This document shows, in pieces, positions 14,914-18,249 of a stretch of DNA of 18,249 bases. The notes under the pieces were generated by a model. The model ran no database searches, was not told the origin of the DNA, and saw nothing but the letters and a program-made list of their open reading frames with translations. Numbering within the stretch: position 1 is the first letter of the stretch; the number at the start of each line of letters is the position of its first letter. The translations under genes were made by a program, and so were the position numbers. Source of the DNA: Candidatus Avacholeplasma faecigallinarum (GTDB lineage Bacteria > Bacillota_I > Bacilli_A > Acholeplasmatales > Anaeroplasmataceae); contig DVKU01000010.1 of the NCBI GenBank assembly GCA_018715825.1, forward strand, positions 1-18,249, given 5' to 3'.

Positions 14914-16678
14914 TTTTAACCCTCCATTTAATTGATTTTTGATAATCATTCCACATTTTTGTATAAATTCCATCTTCTTTTAACAATGAATCATGGGTTC
15001 CTTCTTCAACTATTTTTCCATCATTAACAACAAGAATTTTGTCTGCATTTTTAACAGTTGATAACCTATGAGCAATCATAATGACTGTTTTATTTTTACT
15101 CAGATTTTGAAATGCCTTTTGAATTAAATACTCATTTTCAGGGTCAGAAAATGCCGTAGCTTCATCTAAAATAATAATCTTAGAATTTTTCAAAATGGCT
15201 CTAGCAAGAGAAATTCTTTGCATTTCTCCACCCGATAAATATGTTCCTTTAGCGCCAATAATAGTATTTAACCCCTCAGGAAGTTTAGCAATTATGTCAT
15301 TGCATTGAGCAAGTTTTAAAGCTTCATTAACCTCTTCTAAAGTCGCATCTTTTTTACCCATTCTTACGTTTTCAAGAATAGTATTTTTTAAAAGTTTTGA
15401 ATCCTGAAAAACATAGCTAATTTCATTCATTAAATCTTCTTTTTTTATGTTTCTTATATCAACTCCACCGATAGAAATAGAGCCTTTTTCCACATCGTAA
15501 AATCTATTCATAAGACTAGCTATAGTACTTTTGCCTCCGCCACTAGGACCTACTAGAGCTGTAATCGAATTTTCCTTTGCAATAAAACTAATATCATTTA
15601 ATGCATATTTTTCTTTATTTTTATATTTGAAAAAGACACTATCAAACTTCACCTCGTCGCCTTTTGGCTTTAAAGGATTAGAGGTTTCCTTTAATGGTTC
15701 AATAGATAAAACTGAATCTACTCTTTTTAATGCATCTTCTACAATCATTGTATTTTCAGACATATACATAACTCTTAAAAGAGTTGTTGATATAATCGGA
15801 GTAAAAACAATGTAGAAAATTAAATTTAAAATAAACGTTTGATCGGTTGCCTTAACGCCAAATAAAATAAGAGCCATTGCTATAAGAAAGGCAAAAACGG
15901 AATTCACGCATATTTCAAAAGCAATCATCGGACCTCTACATCTCTTTGTATATGAAATACAAAAGTTAGAATAATTATCAATTGCCCCTTTAAATCTTTT
16001 AAAAGTATATATTGATTGATTAAAAGTTTTAACAATAGGAATCCCTCTAACATACTCAACACCTTCATTGTTCATACTTTCCATAGCATTTTGATATTGA
16101 GCCATGTCATTTTTCATTTTTGGACCGACCATTTTAAACATGCATAAAAATCCAAGAATAATTGGAATTAAAGAAACAAGCCCAAGTCGATAATCAAATA
16201 TAAATAATATAACTATAATAGCAAAAGGCATAAGAATGGCTTGAGCCATATCAGGAAGTTGATGGGCTAAATAAGTCTCGGTTGCACTACTAGAATCTAA
16301 AATAATCTTTCTTAACTTACCACTACCTTCCTCTTCTATTTCACCAACAGGTATCTTTGTAAGCTGTTCTATAGCTTCTATTCTCATATTTCCAGCAATT
16401 CTAAAAGCTGCAATATGTGAACACATCAAAGCCCCAATATAAATAAGGATAGCAAGAATAGCAAATACGACAGCCATCCATCCATAAAACACCAAATCAG
16501 TAGCTTTTGAAAAATCTGGTGCAACTTGCACTACATCACGAATAATAAAATAAATATAAACAAATGGCATAATAGCAAGAACGCCACTTATTGCAGATAA
16601 AATAAGCGATAAATATGTAAGTACTTTATGCTTGCCAGCATAATGCATTAAACGTGGAAATACTTTTTCTTTTTTCAT
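14906..16678 (-). CDS. ABC exporter half-transporter (membrane domain plus ATPase), first subunit
   Basis: A 590-aa half transporter with an N-terminal six-helix membrane domain (about residues 18-300) and a C-terminal ATPase. Motifs: Walker A GPSGGGKS (377-384), Q-loop YVFQDSKLL, signature LSGGEMQ (481-487), Walker B IIILDEA (501-507), switch His537. The D-loop reads AFSDPENE and not the common SALD. As I recall, the ADPENE-type D-loop is typical of the IrtAB/YbtPQ subgroup, whose characterised members import iron-siderophores despite an exporter fold. The catalytic Glu is present in both subunits, so both sites may hydrolyse ATP. The start ATG overlaps the TetR stop (ATGA) and has AAGGAGG just upstream, so regulator and transporter are translated from one message. 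Confidence 0.92.
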   Translation of the reverse strand: MKKEKVFPRLMHYAGKHKVLTYLSLILSAISGVLAIMPFVYIYFIIRDVVQVAPDFSKATDLVFYGWMAVVFAILAILIYIGALMCSHIAAFRIAGNMRIEAIEQLTKIPVGEIEEEGSGKLRKIILDSSSATETYLAHQLPDMAQAILMPFAIIVILFIFDYRLGLVSLIPIILGFLCMFKMVGPKMKNDMAQYQNAMESMNNEGVEYVRGIPIVKTFNQSIYTFKRFKGAIDNYSNFCISYTKRCRGPMIAFEICVNSVFAFLIAMALILFGVKATDQTFILNLIFYIVFTPIISTTLLRVMYMSENTMIVEDALKRVDSVLSIEPLKETSNPLKPKGDEVKFDSVFFKYKNKEKYALNDISFIAKENSITALVGPSGGGKSTIASLMNRFYDVEKGSISIGGVDIRNIKKEDLMNEISYVFQDSKLLKNTILENVRMGKKDATLEEVNEALKLAQCNDIIAKLPEGLNTIIGAKGTYLSGGEMQRISLARAILKNSKIIILDEATAFSDPENEYLIQKAFQNLSKNKTVIMIAHRLSTVKNADKILVVNDGKIVEEGTHDSLLKEDGIYTKMWNDYQKSIKWRVKNA

Positions 16679-17301
16679 AAACCCTCCTTAAAATCTAAAC
16701 CTAATAAAACAGACCATCCAGCTTGGTTAAAAGCATAAATTTCATCAGCGTATTTTAAAGCTTCTTCTTTATTCATATCATGATGAACAACTTCAAAAAT
16801 ACTTGCAAAAAATGACGTACACAAAATATGTATCAAATCTTCACTTGGTTCTTTAACTTTTATATTTTTAGCTTTTAATTCATTAATAAAACGATAAGTA
16901 TTTTCTACTTCTACATCTACTAAGCTATCAAGATAAAATTCATATTTAGAACCTTTACTTTTGCAAACAATAATCTTAAATACATCATAATGATCATAGA
17001 TATAATTTAAAAGAATATGTAACCCGTTTTCTGTATAGGTTGTCATTTCATTTATTTGACGCTTGATTTCTTTTTTAGCAAAATCATTTTGAATTTGTTT
17101 AAAAGTTGCTAAAAGTTCTTCTGCTTCATTTCCAACGACTGCATCTAACATTTCGGCTTTATCTAAAAAACGATAATATAAAGATCCAGTCGTTAGATTA
17201 GCTTTTTTAGCAATATTTCTCATTGATGCATCAATGTATCCAAGAGATAAAAATTCTTCCTTAGCTGCTTTAAGAATCTCTTTCATTATTTCTTCATTCA
17301 T
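16675..17301 (-). CDS. TetR-family transcriptional regulator of the ABC exporter operon
   Basis: A 208-aa one-component regulator. The N-terminal TetR helix-turn-helix is clear: ILKAAKEEFLSLGYIDASM leads to RNIAKKANLTTGSLYYRF (about residues 28-45), where the recognition helix TTGSLYYRF is typical. The rest is an all-helical ligand-binding and dimerisation domain without a recognisable subfamily. It is the first gene of the operon (TGA stop overlapping the next ATG), and palindromes cover its promoter, so autorepression with release by a transporter substrate is the natural model. ATG 17301 is 7 nt after GGAGG. The TGA stop here is evidence that UGA means stop in this organism. Confidence 0.93.
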   Translation of the reverse strand: MNEEIMKEILKAAKEEFLSLGYIDASMRNIAKKANLTTGSLYYRFLDKAEMLDAVVGNEAEELLATFKQIQNDFAKKEIKRQINEMTTYTENGLHILLNYIYDHYDVFKIIVCKSKGSKYEFYLDSLVDVEVENTYRFINELKAKNIKVKEPSEDLIHILCTSFFASIFEVVHHDMNKEEALKYADEIYAFNQAGWSVLLGLDFKEGL

Positions 17302-17325
17302 TTTAAAACCTCCTATAACGCTCTT

Positions 17326-17354
17326 ATTATAACACTGTTATAGAAACACTACAA
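17326..17354 (-). promoter_or_regulatory. Promoter of the TetR-ABC exporter operon
   Basis: On the minus strand a -35 TTGTAG (17349-17354), 17-nt spacer and perfect -10 TATAAT (17326-17331). The start of transcription would be about 17319, with a leader of about 18 nt carrying the AGGAGG site. Confidence 0.6.
17328..17342. promoter_or_regulatory. Probable TetR operator overlapping the -10 box
   Basis: TATAACA-C-TGTTATA is a perfect 7+1+7 palindrome covering part of the -10 box and the spacer, the usual position for a TetR-family operator. A further half site, TATAACG, lies at 17314-17320. Confidence 0.6.
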
Positions 17355-17360
17355 CAAAAA

Positions 17361-17378
17361 AGTTAGTTATAACTAACT
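17361..17378. promoter_or_regulatory. Second palindrome upstream of the TetR promoter
   Basis: AGTTAGTTATAACTAACT is a perfect 18-bp palindrome about 34 bp (centre to centre) from the first operator and just upstream of the -35 box. It could be a second operator. Caution: GTTAGTTATAA also occurs in module A of the dispersed repeat (17455-17465 and other copies), so it may derive from the repeat. Confidence 0.4.
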
Positions 17379-17391
17379 AAAACGTTTTCAT

Positions 17392-17556
17392 AAAAAAATG
17401 CCCGATTTCTCGGACAAATATCATTAATTTTGAAACCATTAATTGTATCAAAATGTTAGTTATAAGAAGTCTTTGTGCCATCGTTTTGATACAAAACGAC
17501 ACCCCTACTAGCAAAACGACACCCTTACTAGATAAACGAAACCCTAAAGGAGTGCG
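17392..17556 (+). repeat. Dispersed repeat copy 4 (A-B plus CTACTAG array, no tRNA)
   Basis: Module A (17392-17468, with GCCCGATTTCTCGGAC) is joined directly to module B (TCTTTGTGCCATCGTTTTG), followed by CTACTAG 17505-17511 and TTACTAG 17525-17531, ending AAAGGAGTGCG. TTGTATCAAAA (17443-17453) pairs perfectly with TTTTGATACAA (17484-17494). The left part is more diverged from copies 2 and 3. The array end lies about 20 nt from the stop of the nucleotidyltransferase-like gene, in the same arrangement as copy 2 next to the HAD gene. Confidence 0.85.
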
Positions 17557-17576
17557 TATTTTATTGGTGTTTTTTA

Positions 17577-18233
17577 TTATTTACTAGTCCATCTATAGTG
17601 ACCATAAACCTCATTGACTGCTTCAATGTAGCAAATGAATGATGGATGATTATTATCGTTCCTTTTTAAATATAAATTCTTTTTGTCGAGATAACATTGT
17701 CTGACTTCTTCCCATAAATTATTGGCTTTAAGCGTCACAGCTTTTTCAGATACTTTGCTTGAATTAGGTACTTGGTTCCAAAAATACCTATCAGAATTTG
17801 TATAACCAGTTTTTTGATGAATTAATCGATACCAGTTTCCTTTATCATCTTTTTTAACAATGCAAAGATCCATACTAAATTTGATGTCAGGATTATCTTT
17901 AAAATATACGCACTTTGATGATAATGCCGAGGTGGAATCCTCAACATCATGCAACCCGTTTTTTCTCATTATCTTGTTTAAAGCTTTGCGCGTAGTTTCC
18001 TTAAGAAATCTACAGTCAGTTATATCATCACACTTTTGAATCAAAAGATTATAATCAAAATCAATATCACCATCTTCATTTTGAGTGACCATATTTCTAC
18101 CACCACTACCAACTAATATAAATTGGGCGCTTATACCTTCTTCTAACAAGGATCCAACAAGTTTGTTTAAATCTTCAACACAAGAATTTTGAGCTCTTTT
18201 CAAAAACTCTTTATCCTCTACAAAATGATACAT
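17577..18233 (-). CDS. Nucleotidyltransferase-fold protein of unknown function
   Basis: A complete 218-aa cytoplasmic protein (ATG 9 nt after GGAGG; TAA at 17577). Residues 39-64 (ILVGSGGRN then DGDIDFDYNLLI) match the nucleotidyltransferase superfamily pattern: a Gly-Ser/Gly turn followed by metal-binding Asp pairs (Asp56, Asp58). A third acidic residue is plausible at Asp122 in the strand KFSMDLCIV. The fold is shared by aminoglycoside and polymerase-beta-type enzymes, CCA-adding enzymes and cGAS/DncV-like cyclases; length and C-terminus do not identify which. The catalytic set looks intact, so it is probably an active enzyme transferring a nucleotide to an unknown acceptor. No partner gene is visible on the downstream side, where a repeat copy follows; the upstream side is outside the window. 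Confidence 0.8.
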   Translation of the reverse strand: MYHFVEDKEFLKRAQNSCVEDLNKLVGSLLEEGISAQFILVGSGGRNMVTQNEDGDIDFDYNLLIQKCDDITDCRFLKETTRKALNKIMRKNGLHDVEDSTSALSSKCVYFKDNPDIKFSMDLCIVKKDDKGNWYRLIHQKTGYTNSDRYFWNQVPNSSKVSEKAVTLKANNLWEEVRQCYLDKKNLYLKRNDNNHPSFICYIEAVNEVYGHYRWTSK

Positions 18234-18249
18234 ACTTAAAAACCTCCTT

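Noticed and set aside
14914-14973. Upstream extension of the second ABC subunit to ATG 14973
   Set aside because: It would start 68 nt inside the previous gene without a ribosome binding site; ATG 14913 has GGAGGG 6 nt upstream.

Overview
The window is strongly AT-rich double-stranded chromosomal DNA from a low-GC Gram-positive-type bacterium (Bacillota or a close Mollicutes-like relative). The grounds are AGGAGG-type ribosome binding sites, lipobox lipoproteins, a BspA-like leucine-rich-repeat surface protein with InlB-type repeats, tight minus-strand operons and TTGaca/TATAAT promoters. UGA appears to be a stop: every Trp codon I checked is TGG, and the TetR gene ends in a TGA that overlaps the next start codon. 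Genus cannot be read from the sequence.

Layout. 1-237: last 16 nt of a probable tRNA-Trp, followed at once by a copy of a dispersed repeat. 656-3155: promoter and gene for a large LRR lipoprotein. 3320-4260: terminators, an IS3-family transposase fossil, and a nitroreductase gene with its promoter. 4461-5579: lipoprotein gene (minus) split by one in-frame TGA. 5640-7487: structured intergenic DNA, then a MATE efflux gene whose short leader ends in a terminator hairpin just before the Shine-Dalgarno. 7579-8310: decayed gene remnants, a terminator and a repeat copy. 8336-11875 (minus): translationally overlapped operon of substrate-binding lipoprotein, FecCD-type permease, FecE-type ATPase and an atypical HAD protein, probably for uptake of a metal chelate or corrinoid-like compound. 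11962-12526: fused fossil of a C5-DNA methyltransferase and a serine recombinase. 12589-13020: a repeat element with inverted ends that encloses a tRNA-Leu(GAG) gene. 13131-17390 (minus): TetR regulator plus two overlapping half-size ABC exporter genes, probably a heterodimer, with palindromic operators at the promoter. 17392-17556: another repeat copy. 17577-18233: nucleotidyltransferase-fold protein.

The most unusual item is the dispersed repeat. It has at least four copies here (about 1-237, 8084-8308, 12589-13020, 17392-17556). It combines a 19-20 nt degenerate tandem unit with a CTACTAG core, a module A and a module B that carry an 11-bp inverted pair (TTTGTATCAAA/TTTGATACAAA), and sub-terminal inverted repeats. 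In two copies module A starts at the first base after the CCA of a tRNA gene. In the other two copies A and B are joined directly and no tRNA is present. I do not recognise this family.
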